Positions 19,850-28,055 of a DNA stretch of 64,000 nt are shown in pieces; position 1 is the stretch's first letter, and the number at the start of each line of letters is the position of its first letter. The position numbers were made by a program, and so were the translations under genes. The DNA is from Rothia nasimurium (lineage in GTDB: Bacteria > Actinomycetota > Actinomycetes > Actinomycetales > Micrococcaceae). The notes below the pieces were generated by a model that saw only the letters and a program-made list of their open reading frames with translations, did no database searches and had not been told where the DNA came from. The stretch lies in the NCBI RefSeq assembly GCF_928381705.1, contig NZ_CAKMSR010000004.1, forward strand, positions 124,001 to 188,000, read 5' to 3'.

Positions 19850-21450
19850 AACTCAAGCTTGACCATTTCTTGGCGATTTTCCGTAAGGGCAATGTCTGGT
19901 CCATTGTGGGCCTGGTCTTTGGCTTGCTCTACGGGCTCGGTGCCCTGACAGCTGTAGCCGGTCTAGGGTTCACCCTGCAGAACCCGGCAGACTCCCTGCT
20001 GATTCTGGGGGTGGGCGGTGCCCTGCTGACCCTGGCCTGGTGGCTCATTCCCCTGGTCGCGGCAGGAGCTGACCCCACCCTTGACCCGGAGCGCCTGGCA
20101 CCTTACCCCATCACCGTCCGCCAGCTGATGGCCGGTCAGGCTATCGGTGCGCTCATAGGCCTGCCCGGTGTGCTGACGGTACTTGCCACGCTGGCTCTCA
20201 TTACTTCCAACTTTTACTCGCTGGCGGCTACCCTGGCTTTCATCCCGGCAGGTTTATTGGGGCTTGCTCTTGCCATTCTGGGCGGACGCCTGACCGCAGT
20301 GGCCTCAATCCCCGTCCGCTCGCGACGCTCGGTGAGCAACGTCCTGACCATCGTGGCTTTTACCGCCCTAGTGTTTGCCGGGCCCCTGATGCTGGCGACT
20401 ATCACGGGCATTACCAGCAACACCGACCAGCTCCGGCAGATTCTCAGCTACCTGCAATGGACTCCTGTAGCCTCAGCCTGGGCTATCGCCCCGCAGGTTG
20501 GGGCAGGCCGCTTTGGCCTGGCAACAGTTCTTGCCGCGCTCACCCTGGTCTACTGTGCCCTCACCTGGGTCATCTGGCAGTTCTTTGCGGCTAAGACCAT
20601 GGCCAGCGTGGGGGATTCCATCGGAGTGCAGGAGAAAGGGAAAACCGTGGCTCAGGGTAACCTGGGGCTTCTGGGGCGCTTCCCCGCCACCGTCCGCGGT
20701 GCTATCGCCGCCCGTACCCTGAACATGATGCTGAAAGACTCCCGCGCTAACCTCAACGTGCTCATGATGCCGCTCATGTATATCTTGATGATCATACTTT
20801 CAGGTTCATTCACCTTCGCCCTCAACGGGGAGGCAGAGACTGCGGCCAACCCTATGCCTCTGATCGCGGTGGCCGCCTTCATACCGGCTATGGCAGGCTG
20901 CTCCCAGACCAATCTGGCCTCCTTTGAAGGGTCAGCCTTCTCCCTGCACGCTATCTCACCCCTGCGCGGTATAGATGACAGACTGGGGCGGGCCTACGGC
21001 ATGATGCTGCTCTACCTGCCCATGATTGTGGTGGGCACCCTGGCTTTCGCCTTCCTGACCGGTCACGCCACCTGGGCCCTGCCCCTGCTGGTGAGCGCTC
21101 TGGGAACCTACTACATCGCTAACGGCATGGCCAACTACCTGGACACCACCTTCAATGCACCGGTAGTACCGCCGGGAACCAGCCCCTGGAAGACCCCGGA
21201 ACAGCCCGATGGTATGGCCAAGACCATGGCACGTGGCTTCCTGCTCTTCATCCCCATGGCTCTCTCACTGCCGACCCTCATCGGTATGGCTGCTACCGAC
21301 ATTGTCGGTAGTATGGTCTGGTTCTGGCTGGGGGCTATCGTCACCGCCCTGATCGGGGTAGCGGCCTTCTTCCTGGGGGTCCGTGCCGGAGCCAAAAACT
21401 ACGAACGGCACACGGCAGATATCTACCAGCGCGTAGCCCGCTACAGCTAA
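19831..21450 (+). CDS. ABC transporter permease (ABC-2-like exporter, about 12 helices)
   Basis: 539 aa. The ATG at 19831 lies inside the 3' end of the ATPase gene, with ggaggg 6 nt upstream, so translation is coupled. The protein is very hydrophobic throughout, with about twelve membrane segments arranged as two halves and a cytoplasmic linker near residues 255-290 (DSIGVQEKGKTVAQG). It forms one exporter with the preceding ATPase. The cargo cannot be deduced: no lantibiotic, toxin or immunity genes are adjacent. Confidence 0.8.
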   Translation: MVAVLLKLKLDHFLAIFRKGNVWSIVGLVFGLLYGLGALTAVAGLGFTLQNPADSLLILGVGGALLTLAWWLIPLVAAGADPTLDPERLAPYPITVRQLMAGQAIGALIGLPGVLTVLATLALITSNFYSLAATLAFIPAGLLGLALAILGGRLTAVASIPVRSRRSVSNVLTIVAFTALVFAGPLMLATITGITSNTDQLRQILSYLQWTPVASAWAIAPQVGAGRFGLATVLAALTLVYCALTWVIWQFFAAKTMASVGDSIGVQEKGKTVAQGNLGLLGRFPATVRGAIAARTLNMMLKDSRANLNVLMMPLMYILMIILSGSFTFALNGEAETAANPMPLIAVAAFIPAMAGCSQTNLASFEGSAFSLHAISPLRGIDDRLGRAYGMMLLYLPMIVVGTLAFAFLTGHATWALPLLVSALGTYYIANGMANYLDTTFNAPVVPPGTSPWKTPEQPDGMAKTMARGFLLFIPMALSLPTLIGMAATDIVGSMVWFWLGAIVTALIGVAAFFLGVRAGAKNYERHTADIYQRVARYS

Positions 21451-21461
21451 ACCATCTCTCG

Positions 21462-21530
21462 GCCTGCTAGAAGCAGGCAACCCATCACCGGCGTCCGCCC
21501 CCTGCTCTATAGCAAGGGGTGGGCGCCGTC
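21462..21530 (+). terminator. Two hairpins after the ABC permease gene
   Basis: gcctgct-aga-agcaggc (21462-21478) is a perfect 7-bp stem with a 3-nt loop. A second stem, gccccctgct-ctat-agcaaggggtgggc (about 21496-21524), has a bulge. Its 5' side includes the 10-mer GGCGTCCGCC. No T-run follows either. Termination is likely but not certain. Confidence 0.45.
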
Positions 21531-21590
21531 TTGACGGGGGCACTACACTGGTAGTCAAGACCACGTGCCTTGAGATAAGGAGAAAACGGT

Positions 21591-21881
21591 ATGTCATCGA
21601 TTCCCGGCATTGAAGACCCCTTCCCCGAAACCGCCCACTCCGGCGGCACCGCCCTACTGGAACGCGAAGAAGTCCAGAACGTTGAACCCGGCGACCACGA
21701 ACGCTTTGCCCACTACGTGCGCAAAGAAAAAATCATGGAGTCAGCCCTCACCGGCAAGCCCGTGCGCGCCCTCTGCGGGAAAAAGTGGACGCCCGGCCGC
21801 GACCCCGAAAAGTTCCCCGTCTGCCCCGAATGCAAGGAAATCTATGAAGGCCTTGCCCCCGGGGATAACGACCAAAACTAA
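21591..21881 (+). CDS. DUF3039 domain protein
   Basis: 96 aa. DHERFAHYVRKEKI, then PVRALCGKKWTP, then FPVCPECKEIYEGL match the DUF3039 family of actinobacteria. Three cysteines (ALCGK and CPEC) suggest a metal site. The start has aaggag about 9 nt upstream. The gene is usually next to the SF2 helicase found here at 22935, so the two may act together, but no function is established. Here they are separated by an exported protein gene. Confidence 0.85.
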   Translation: MSSIPGIEDPFPETAHSGGTALLEREEVQNVEPGDHERFAHYVRKEKIMESALTGKPVRALCGKKWTPGRDPEKFPVCPECKEIYEGLAPGDNDQN

Positions 21882-21935
21882 CACACAACACAATCACTGA
21901 TACAGAAGCACCTCTCATAAGGAAACACACAACAC

Positions 21936-22820
21936 ATGACCCCACCCCAAACTTCCCGCCGTACCCTGGCGACTGCCGGGCTCTGGGCAGCACCCGTCGT
22001 CGCTGCCTCAGCCGTGGTACCCGCCTATGCTGCTAGCTCCAGCGTCACCGCCCCCACCCTGACCGTACGCTGGGGGCTTTTCTCCCAGGTCGTCATCGAG
22101 GACGCCAGCGCCGGCTACAACACCAACGTCGGCGTAGCCTCAACCTTCGGCGGTACCAGCAACACCAGCGGTGACGTGCAGTTTGACGACTCCACCGGCC
22201 TCATTACGGACGGCGCAACCGGCCTGGTTGCCAACGGTGAGGGTACCTTCACCCCCGGCGGTAGCCTGGGCGGCTTCAACTCCGGCACCTACGGCGGCAC
22301 CGGCCTCTGGTTCTCCAGCCCCGAAGACACCACCGGAGCACCCGTAGCGGGCACCGCCATCCTCGCCGCGGGAGCCTCCTTCCGCCTGGACTACGTGGTC
22401 ACCTTCCCCGACGGCTGGGACCCCTTCCCCATCGACAGCGCGCGTGACGGCGAAACCCGCCACCTGGTCAAGCAGAGCGGCGGCAGCGCCGTAACCGCCA
22501 CCGGCGTCAACAGTGCCGAAATGACCGCAACCTACGGAGCGCAGACAACCAACGGCCAGCAGCAGACCGTGAGCGTCACCTACACCACTAATGAGACCAT
22601 CACCCTCACCTCCGACGGCTCAAGCACCTCAACCCTGGCCCAGCTACTTCTCAGCCAGGCCCCGGTCTACTACGGGGACAACCCCGAAGCCGACTTCGAG
22701 GTCGTTCTGACCGTAGTCTCGGGCGCCATCGTTATCAACGCCACCGACGGCCGATCTGAGACCATCAACCTCGCCGGTCAGACCCTGACCAACCTGCTGC
22801 CTGCCCTGCCGGTAGCCTAG
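21936..22820 (+). CDS. Tat-exported protein of unknown function
   Basis: 294 aa. The N-terminus TSRRTLATAGLWAAPVVAAS ends in AYA-AS, a twin-arginine signal with a probable cleavage site near residue 33. The mature part is Thr/Gly/Ser/Asn-rich, has no Cys, and reads as beta-rich (VTAPTLTVRWGLF, TVSVTYTTNETITLTSDG). There is no LPXTG sorting motif and no C-terminal anchor, so it is probably released or loosely surface-bound. Not recognised as any family. It interrupts the DUF3039-helicase pair, suggesting a later insertion. Confidence 0.7.
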   Translation: MTPPQTSRRTLATAGLWAAPVVAASAVVPAYAASSSVTAPTLTVRWGLFSQVVIEDASAGYNTNVGVASTFGGTSNTSGDVQFDDSTGLITDGATGLVANGEGTFTPGGSLGGFNSGTYGGTGLWFSSPEDTTGAPVAGTAILAAGASFRLDYVVTFPDGWDPFPIDSARDGETRHLVKQSGGSAVTATGVNSAEMTATYGAQTTNGQQQTVSVTYTTNETITLTSDGSSTSTLAQLLLSQAPVYYGDNPEADFEVVLTVVSGAIVINATDGRSETINLAGQTLTNLLPALPVA

Positions 22821-22934
22821 TCAACCAGACTCATCGAGAGATGACTCATAGCCCCATTCCCTCCCGAATGGGGCTAAACTTTTGTGGTGCCCAAAAACCT
22901 TGAGGGCAGCCACAGAGGGAAGGGAAGATACGAG

Positions 22935-24722
22935 ATGAACGACAGCCAGCTACCACTCTTCGGCGAAGGTTCCAACCCGCCCCTGCCACCGGCCTACCCC
23001 GACCGCGCCGCCTGGGGAACCGCGCCTAAGCTCCGCGCCTGGCAGGCCGAGGCCATGACCAAGTATTTCACCGAGAACCCCCGCGACTTCATGGCCGTGG
23101 CAACCCCCGGTGCAGGTAAAACCACCTTCGCGCTCACCGTCGCCAAGGAACTCTTCAACCGCGGCACCATCAACCGCATGACCGTGGTTGCCCCCACCGA
23201 CCACCTCAAACGCCAGTGGGCCGATGCTGCCGCCCGGGTTGGCATCTCCATCGACCCCAACTTCAAAAACTCCGACGGCACCATGGGACGCGGCTACCAG
23301 GGCGTCGCCCTCACCTACGCCCAGGTCGCCAACAAGCCCATGCTGCACCGGGCCCGCACCGAAAACGGCCGCACCCTGGTCATCATGGACGAAATCCACC
23401 ACGCCGGCGACTCCCTCTCCTGGGGCGACGGCCTGCGCGAAGCCTTCGAACCGGCCACCCGCCGCCTAGCCCTGACAGGTACCCCCTTCCGCTCCGACAC
23501 CGCTGCTATCCCCTTCGTCCAGTACGAGGAGGACGCCGACGGCATCCGCCGCTCAAAGTCCGACTACTCCTACGGCTACGGCCCTGCCCTCAAAGACCAC
23601 GTCGTGCGCCCTGTCATCTTCATGGCATACTCGGGTCAGATGCGCTGGCGCACCTCCGCTGGCGAAGAAATGGCAGCCAACCTGGGGGAGGGCTTTACCA
23701 AGGACGTCACCGCCCAAGCCTGGCGCACCGCACTCAACCCCGACGGCGAATGGATCCCCACCGTACTCGCCGCCGCCGACAAACGCCTGACCGAAGTACG
23801 CCGCACCGTCCCCGACGCCGGCGGCCTCGTCATCGCCACCGACCACGCTGACGCCCGCGCCTACGCCAAACAGCTCCAAAAAATTACCGGCGAAAAACCC
23901 GCCCTCATTCTCTCCGACGACAAAGAAGCCTCCAACAACATCGAAGAGTTCTCCGCAGGTCTTTCCCGCTGGATGGTCGCCGTGCGCATGGTATCCGAAG
24001 GCGTGGACGTCCCCCGCCTAGCCGTCGGCGTCTACGCCACCTCAACCTCCACCCCCCTCTTCTTCGCCCAGGCCATCGGCCGCTTCGTGCGCTCGCGCAA
24101 ACGCGGCGAAACTGCCTCGGTCTTCCTGCCCTCCGTACCCCAGCTCATGATGCTGGCCAACGAAATGGAAACCGAACGCGACCACGCCCTCGACCGCAAG
24201 GGGGCAAATGATGAAGTAGTAGACCCCCTCAACGAAGGTCTAGACGACCACCTCATCGAAGAAGCCAACAAAGAAGAAGTCGCTAGCGACCAGCTCACCC
24301 GCGGCAAATTCGAAGCCATCGGCTCCCAGGCCTCCTTCCACGGCGTCCTCTTCGACGGCGCCGAATTCTCCACCGGCGGCCTGGAAGTCGGCTCCGACGA
24401 AGAACAAGACTTCCTCGGCATCCCCGGCCTGCTCGACGCCGACCAGGTAGGCACCCTGCTCCGCGCCCGCCAAAAAGACCACGCCTCCCGCCGACCGGCG
24501 TCCGCCGCCCCCCAGGTTGTCGACCACCGCCAGCTCAAAGACCTGCGCAACAAGCTGGCTAAAAATGTTGCCGCCTGGGCAGCCCGCACCGGCAAACCCC
24601 ACGGCTCAATCCACAACGAACTGCGCCGCATCTGCGGTGGACCCGCCGTTGCCCAGGCCTCAGCCGAACAGCTCCAGGCCCGCCTGGACAAGCTACAGGA
24701 CTGGTTCGTGGGGCGTAAGTAG
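22935..24722 (+). CDS. SF2 DEAD/DEAH-box helicase
   Basis: 595 aa from the ATG at 22935, chosen for the purine-rich agggaagg just upstream; the frame is open to 22884. Motifs in order: Walker A TPGAGKTTFALTVAKEL, motif II IMDEIHHAGD, motif III LTGTPFRSD, motif V MVSEGVDVPRLAVGVYAT and motif VI QAIGRFVRSRKRGE. This is the RecG/XPB-like DNA translocase arrangement. A charged C-terminal region follows with no recognised nuclease motif. It is conserved in actinobacteria beside DUF3039 and NAD-salvage genes, so it is more likely housekeeping than a defence gene. Confidence 0.88.
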   Translation: MNDSQLPLFGEGSNPPLPPAYPDRAAWGTAPKLRAWQAEAMTKYFTENPRDFMAVATPGAGKTTFALTVAKELFNRGTINRMTVVAPTDHLKRQWADAAARVGISIDPNFKNSDGTMGRGYQGVALTYAQVANKPMLHRARTENGRTLVIMDEIHHAGDSLSWGDGLREAFEPATRRLALTGTPFRSDTAAIPFVQYEEDADGIRRSKSDYSYGYGPALKDHVVRPVIFMAYSGQMRWRTSAGEEMAANLGEGFTKDVTAQAWRTALNPDGEWIPTVLAAADKRLTEVRRTVPDAGGLVIATDHADARAYAKQLQKITGEKPALILSDDKEASNNIEEFSAGLSRWMVAVRMVSEGVDVPRLAVGVYATSTSTPLFFAQAIGRFVRSRKRGETASVFLPSVPQLMMLANEMETERDHALDRKGANDEVVDPLNEGLDDHLIEEANKEEVASDQLTRGKFEAIGSQASFHGVLFDGAEFSTGGLEVGSDEEQDFLGIPGLLDADQVGTLLRARQKDHASRRPASAAPQVVDHRQLKDLRNKLAKNVAAWAARTGKPHGSIHNELRRICGGPAVAQASAEQLQARLDKLQDWFVGRK

Positions 24723-24740
24723 GTACTCTTGCCTGGGGCC

Positions 24741-24809
24741 AGTGGTTGTGGTGCCAGCAGGCACCCTTAAACGCCAGCCCCGAGCCAGCCTACTGGCACC
24801 ACAACCACC
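24741..24809. repeat. Imperfect inverted repeat between convergent genes
   Basis: agtggttgtggtgccagcag with its next two bases (24741-24762) is the reverse complement of 24788-24809, with a couple of mismatches. It forms a 22-bp stem with a 25-nt loop after the helicase stop. It overlaps the tandem repeat at 24776-24903. No T-run follows, so it could be a terminator for both converging genes or part of a mobile repeat. Confidence 0.6.
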
Positions 24810-24903
24810 GGCCCCCGTAGAGCAAGCCCCGAGCCAGCCTGCTAGCATCACAACCATCAGTCGCCGTAGACCCCAGCCCCGAGCCAGCCTGCTAGTACCA
24901 CAA
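24776..24903. repeat. Three-copy direct repeat with a 49-50 bp period
   Basis: The 16-mer agccccgagccagcct begins at 24776, 24825 and 24875, each time followed by ctrgyaycacaa-like sequence and a less conserved tail ending near cgtaga. The first copy also forms one arm of the inverted repeat at 24741-24809. The long open frame across it is Pro/Ser/Arg-rich with no start context, so I treat the region as non-coding. Confidence 0.75.
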
Positions 24904-24934
24904 GCACAGCCACTAGAACATCAAATTTCCTGGG

Positions 24935-25561
24935 CTACAGCACCTCGGCGACCGTCACCCCGGCGTCCTCAAGCTCATCGCTCACCTCATCGAGGGCGTC
25001 CTCATCAACCGGAGCCGTCAAATCAAATAGCACGCGGGTCTCGTAGCCGGCATCCACCGCATCCAGGGCCGTAGCCTTGACGCAGTAATCGGTGGCAATA
25101 CCCACCACATCAACATCGGTGATGTCACGCTCAGCTAGCCAGTCATCGAGAGAGACCTTGGGGGTATCATCCTTGACCGGGGCACCGGCCTCGCGCTCAC
25201 CGGTCATCACCGTATCCTCGGGAGCCAGTAGACCCTCAAAGCCCGAGTAGGCAGCCTCAAACTCGCCCTTGCGGAAGTAGGCCTCGATGTAGTCGGTATC
25301 CAAGTCCTCGTGTAGCTCAGCCCCGCGGCTCTCCGCCTTACAGTGCACCGGCCAAGAGTCCTTGAAATCGGGGTTCTCGGAGAAGTGGGTGCCGGGGTCA
25401 ACGTGCCAGTCCTGGGTGGCAACAATCGCCTCGTAGTCCCCGTGATGGTTCTCTACAAACTCGCTAATGAGGGCAGCAACCTCGGCGCCGCGCTCGGTAG
25501 CGAGTGAGCCACCGGCGCAAAAATCGTTCTGAACATCAACAATAATGAGTGCTTTTGACAT
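24935..25561 (-). CDS. pncA: Nicotinamidase (isochorismatase family)
   Basis: 208 aa. Catalytic Asp9 (IIVDVQNDFCAGG), the metal ligands in ATQDWHVDPGTHFSE, a Lys in the AYFRKGEF segment and the nucleophile Cys in GIATDYCVKATALDA are all visible. It hydrolyses nicotinamide to nicotinate and ammonia. It lies 19 nt downstream of pncB in the same direction, so together they form the NAD salvage (Preiss-Handler entry) operon. Confidence 0.93.
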   Translation of the reverse strand: MSKALIIVDVQNDFCAGGSLATERGAEVAALISEFVENHHGDYEAIVATQDWHVDPGTHFSENPDFKDSWPVHCKAESRGAELHEDLDTDYIEAYFRKGEFEAAYSGFEGLLAPEDTVMTGEREAGAPVKDDTPKVSLDDWLAERDITDVDVVGIATDYCVKATALDAVDAGYETRVLFDLTAPVDEDALDEVSDELEDAGVTVAEVL

Positions 25562-25580
25562 CGTTTAAGTCCTTACCTAT

Positions 25581-26885
25581 CTAGGAGATAAATTCTGTGG
25601 GAATGACCGGGTCGCCGGGGGAGAGGCGGGTGGCGGCTACCGGCAGCTCCGTGAGGGAGCGGGCATGACGCTCGGCAGCTCGGCGTACGCCCTCAGCCCC
25701 GGTAAAGCCGGGCTGGATCTGCCCGTTCACCACCAGGTCTACCATGAGGGGCCGGTCGTTGGAGTCAGCGGGGGCCTCAATATCGAGCCCCACCACTTCG
25801 GCTGTGGCGGTGCCGGTGGCATCAAGACGGCGGACGGCGGTTTTCTTGCCGCCCACAGATGCCTTACCCGAGGACGCCTTAGCGACAGGCTCCATCACTC
25901 CCTGGGAGTTCTCGCGCAGAACCACCTTATACACCATGGAGGAGGTAGGAACCCCGGAGCCGGTGACCAGCTTGGTGCCCACCCCGTAGGCGTTGACGGG
26001 GGCGGCAGCTAAGGACGCGATGGCGTACTCGTCCAGGTCACTGGTCACGGTAATCTTGGTGCCGGTGTTGCCCAGAGCATCGAGCTGCTCGCGCACCTTC
26101 TGGGCCTGGGCAACCAGGTCACCAGAATCCAGGCGGACGGCACCCAGCTCCTTTCCTGCCAGCTCAACGGCCAGGTTCACTGCCTTTTCAACATCGTAGG
26201 TGTCGACCAGCAGGGTAGTGCCCACCCCCAGAGAGGCTAGCTGAGCTTCAAAAGCCTGGCGCTCGGAGTCATGCAGCAGGGTGAAGGCGTGGGCGCTGGT
26301 GCCGACGGTGTGGAGCCCGTAGCGGCGTCCTGCCTCAAGGTTCGAGGTGGCGGTAAAGCCGGCAATGACGGCGGCGCGGGCGGCAGATACAGCAGCCTGC
26401 TCATGGGCCCGGCGGGAGCCCATCTCAAGGCAGGGGCGCTTGCCCGCTGCAACCGTCATGCGGGAGGCAGCGGTAGCGACGGCAGAGTCAAAGTTAAGGA
26501 TGGAGAGAATAAAGGTCTCTAACAGGCAGGCCTCTGCAAAGGACGCCTCAACCTGCAAGACGGGGGAGTGGGGGAAGAAAACCTCACCCTCGGCATAGCC
26601 CCGGATAGAACCGGAAAAACGGAAGTTAGCAAGGTAATCCAAGGTCTGTTCGTTGATCACCTTACGGGAGGCTAAAAACTCCAGCTCTTCGGTGTCAAAG
26701 CGGAAGTTCTCTAGCCCCTCAAGCAACCTGCCGGTGCCTGCCAAGACGCCGTAGCGGCGTCCGCCCGAAAGCCTGCGGGTGAAAACCTCGAAGACGGTGC
26801 GCCGGTGGGCAGCACCTGAGGCTAGGGCAGCCTGCACCATGGTCAGCTCGTAGTGGTCGGTGAGGAGGGAAGTTTTTTGAGTCAC
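25581..26885 (-). CDS. pncB: Nicotinate phosphoribosyltransferase
   Basis: 434 aa with a GTG start. LLTDHYELTMVQAAL at the N-terminus, RLSGGRRYGVLAGTGRLL, and later VGTSAHAFTLLHD (the His region that is phosphorylated in the family) and GAVRLDSGDL mark the NAPRTase fold. It converts nicotinate and PRPP, with ATP, to nicotinate mononucleotide. TAAAGT sits 7 nt before the GTG, suggesting a leaderless pncB-pncA transcript. Divergent from clpS. Confidence 0.95.
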   Translation of the reverse strand: MTQKTSLLTDHYELTMVQAALASGAAHRRTVFEVFTRRLSGGRRYGVLAGTGRLLEGLENFRFDTEELEFLASRKVINEQTLDYLANFRFSGSIRGYAEGEVFFPHSPVLQVEASFAEACLLETFILSILNFDSAVATAASRMTVAAGKRPCLEMGSRRAHEQAAVSAARAAVIAGFTATSNLEAGRRYGLHTVGTSAHAFTLLHDSERQAFEAQLASLGVGTTLLVDTYDVEKAVNLAVELAGKELGAVRLDSGDLVAQAQKVREQLDALGNTGTKITVTSDLDEYAIASLAAAPVNAYGVGTKLVTGSGVPTSSMVYKVVLRENSQGVMEPVAKASSGKASVGGKKTAVRRLDATGTATAEVVGLDIEAPADSNDRPLMVDLVVNGQIQPGFTGAEGVRRAAERHARSLTELPVAATRLSPGDPVIPTEFIS

Positions 26886-26892
26886 GGGTATA

Positions 26893-26898
26893 ACTTTA
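26893..26898 (-). promoter_or_regulatory. Probable -10 box of pncB-pncA
   Basis: TAAAGT on the minus strand (TANNNT) is followed by tataccc and the pncB GTG. No ribosome-binding site is present in between, as expected for a leaderless mRNA. Confidence 0.5.
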
Positions 26899-27028
26899 TC
26901 CTTTTGACCGCGCCTAAGCCCAGCCCCACCGCCGCGGTCCTGCTTGCCCCGAAAGTGAACGAGCTAGGGTGCAGCGAAAGAAGAGCCCTATGATAGATAA
27001 GGTACAAATGACCTAAGGAGTACGCCCT

Positions 27029-27343
27029 ATGCCTTCGGCTGCCTCAGCCACCGACACCCTGGCAGATCTTGAGCTCGATCTGGCCCTAGACGAGAGCACC
27101 CAGCTCAACCTGCCCTGGGCGGTCATTGTCTGGGACGACCCGGTTAACCTGATGAGCTTCGTGACCTATGTGCTGCGCACCCAGTTTGGCTACAGCACCG
27201 AAAAAGCCCACCAGCTCATGATGCAGGTGCACACCGAAGGTAAGGCCACCGTCTTTAGCGGCTCCAAAGAAGAAGCCGAACGGCATACCACCGCCCTGCA
27301 TACCTGGGGACTGTGGGCAACCATCGAGCAAGCAGGTGCATAG
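27029..27343 (+). CDS. clpS: Clp protease adaptor ClpS
   Basis: 104 aa. After a flexible N-terminus the ClpS core reads PWAVIVWDDPVNLMSFVTYVL, then STEKAHQLMMQVHTEGKATV and AERHTTALHTWGLWATIE. DDP-N is the start of the N-degron binding pocket. It delivers N-end-rule substrates to ClpAP/ClpCP. aaggag lies 7-8 nt before the ATG. It forms an operon with the DUF2017 gene 4 nt downstream, the usual actinobacterial pair. Confidence 0.95.
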   Translation: MPSAASATDTLADLELDLALDESTQLNLPWAVIVWDDPVNLMSFVTYVLRTQFGYSTEKAHQLMMQVHTEGKATVFSGSKEEAERHTTALHTWGLWATIEQAGA

Positions 27344-27347
27344 TCTT

Positions 27348-27929
27348 ATGGCTGAACCCTTTACCCCAACCTCCCGTGGCATTACCGCCCGCTTCACCCC
27401 TGAAGAGGTACAGGTGCTTACCCGCCTGTTTGAGGACGTCGCCCTGGCCCTGGAGCCGGAAGAAGACCCCAATGCTGACCCCCTGGCGGCCCTGGTGGGG
27501 ATCTCTGAGACCGCCAGTGTGCCCAGTGACCCTGCTGTTGCCCGTATGCTGCCGGTAGCCAGCGACGATCCGGAAGTCGCTGATGAATACCGCCGCTTCA
27601 CCGACCTTTCCCTACGCCGGGCCAAAATAGAACACCTCACCCAGGCCTCCATGGACCTGCAGGCCGGGGTTGTGCGGCTAGATACCGAGCGGGCCAATAG
27701 CTGGGCCGCTGCCCTCAACGACGTGCGCCTAACCCTAGGCACCCGTTTAGGGATTAACAGCGCTGAGGACGCCGACCGCATCGGCGAACACACCGACTGG
27801 GGCAGCGTAGAGAGCACCGAAGACTACATGGCCCTGCTCTACAACTTCGTTACCTGGCTGCAAGAAAGCCTCATGCAGAGCCTCCTACTGGGCTTGGACG
27901 ACGCTGGGGCGGGGCCGTCCGCACCGTAA
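27348..27929 (+). CDS. DUF2017 family protein
   Basis: 193 aa from the ATG at 27348; a GTG at 27336 inside clpS is an alternative. FTPEEVQVLTRLFEDVALAL, EYRRFTDLSLRRAKIEHL and a C-terminal NDVRLTLGTRLGI / YNFVTWLQESL segment match the DUF2017 family. The protein is mostly helical, soluble and acidic. It is consistently encoded with clpS in actinobacteria, which suggests a role in Clp-dependent proteolysis, but this is inferred from neighbourhood only. Confidence 0.85.
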   Translation: MAEPFTPTSRGITARFTPEEVQVLTRLFEDVALALEPEEDPNADPLAALVGISETASVPSDPAVARMLPVASDDPEVADEYRRFTDLSLRRAKIEHLTQASMDLQAGVVRLDTERANSWAAALNDVRLTLGTRLGINSAEDADRIGEHTDWGSVESTEDYMALLYNFVTWLQESLMQSLLLGLDDAGAGPSAP

Positions 27930-27952
27930 ATAATCTTTCGTGACCGATTATG

Positions 27953-27977
27953 ACGCCCCGCGCGGGCGCCGGGGCGT
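27953..27977 (+). terminator. Hairpin after clpS-DUF2017
   Basis: acgccccg (27953-27960) and cggggcgt (27970-27977) form a perfect 8-bp GC-rich stem with a 9-nt loop. No T-run follows, so it is a weak or non-canonical terminator. Confidence 0.45.
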
Positions 27978-28055
27978 GATAGTCCACTCAAAAGCTGGTC
28001 GCTGCGATGGGCGCCCTACAGTTTTCTTCAACCTTTAGCTAATGTCAGGTGTGTA

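Noticed and set aside
24032-24691. 219-codon antisense frame within the helicase gene
   Set aside because: Low-complexity Ser/Trp/Arg composition, no start signals, fully inside a conserved gene.
22935-24722. Helicase as part of a phage-defence system
   Set aside because: No nuclease, methylase or other defence partner nearby; the gene sits in a conserved housekeeping neighbourhood of actinobacteria.
24776-24903. Possible CRISPR array
   Set aside because: Only three units with a 49-50 bp period; the conserved parts extend into the would-be spacers and degrade gradually, and no cas genes are in the window.
24517-25074. 185-codon open frame overlapping the helicase end and the repeat
   Set aside because: Pro/Ser/Arg-rich composition typical of a shadow frame in GC-rich DNA, crosses the tandem repeat, has no ribosome-binding site and overlaps two well-supported genes.
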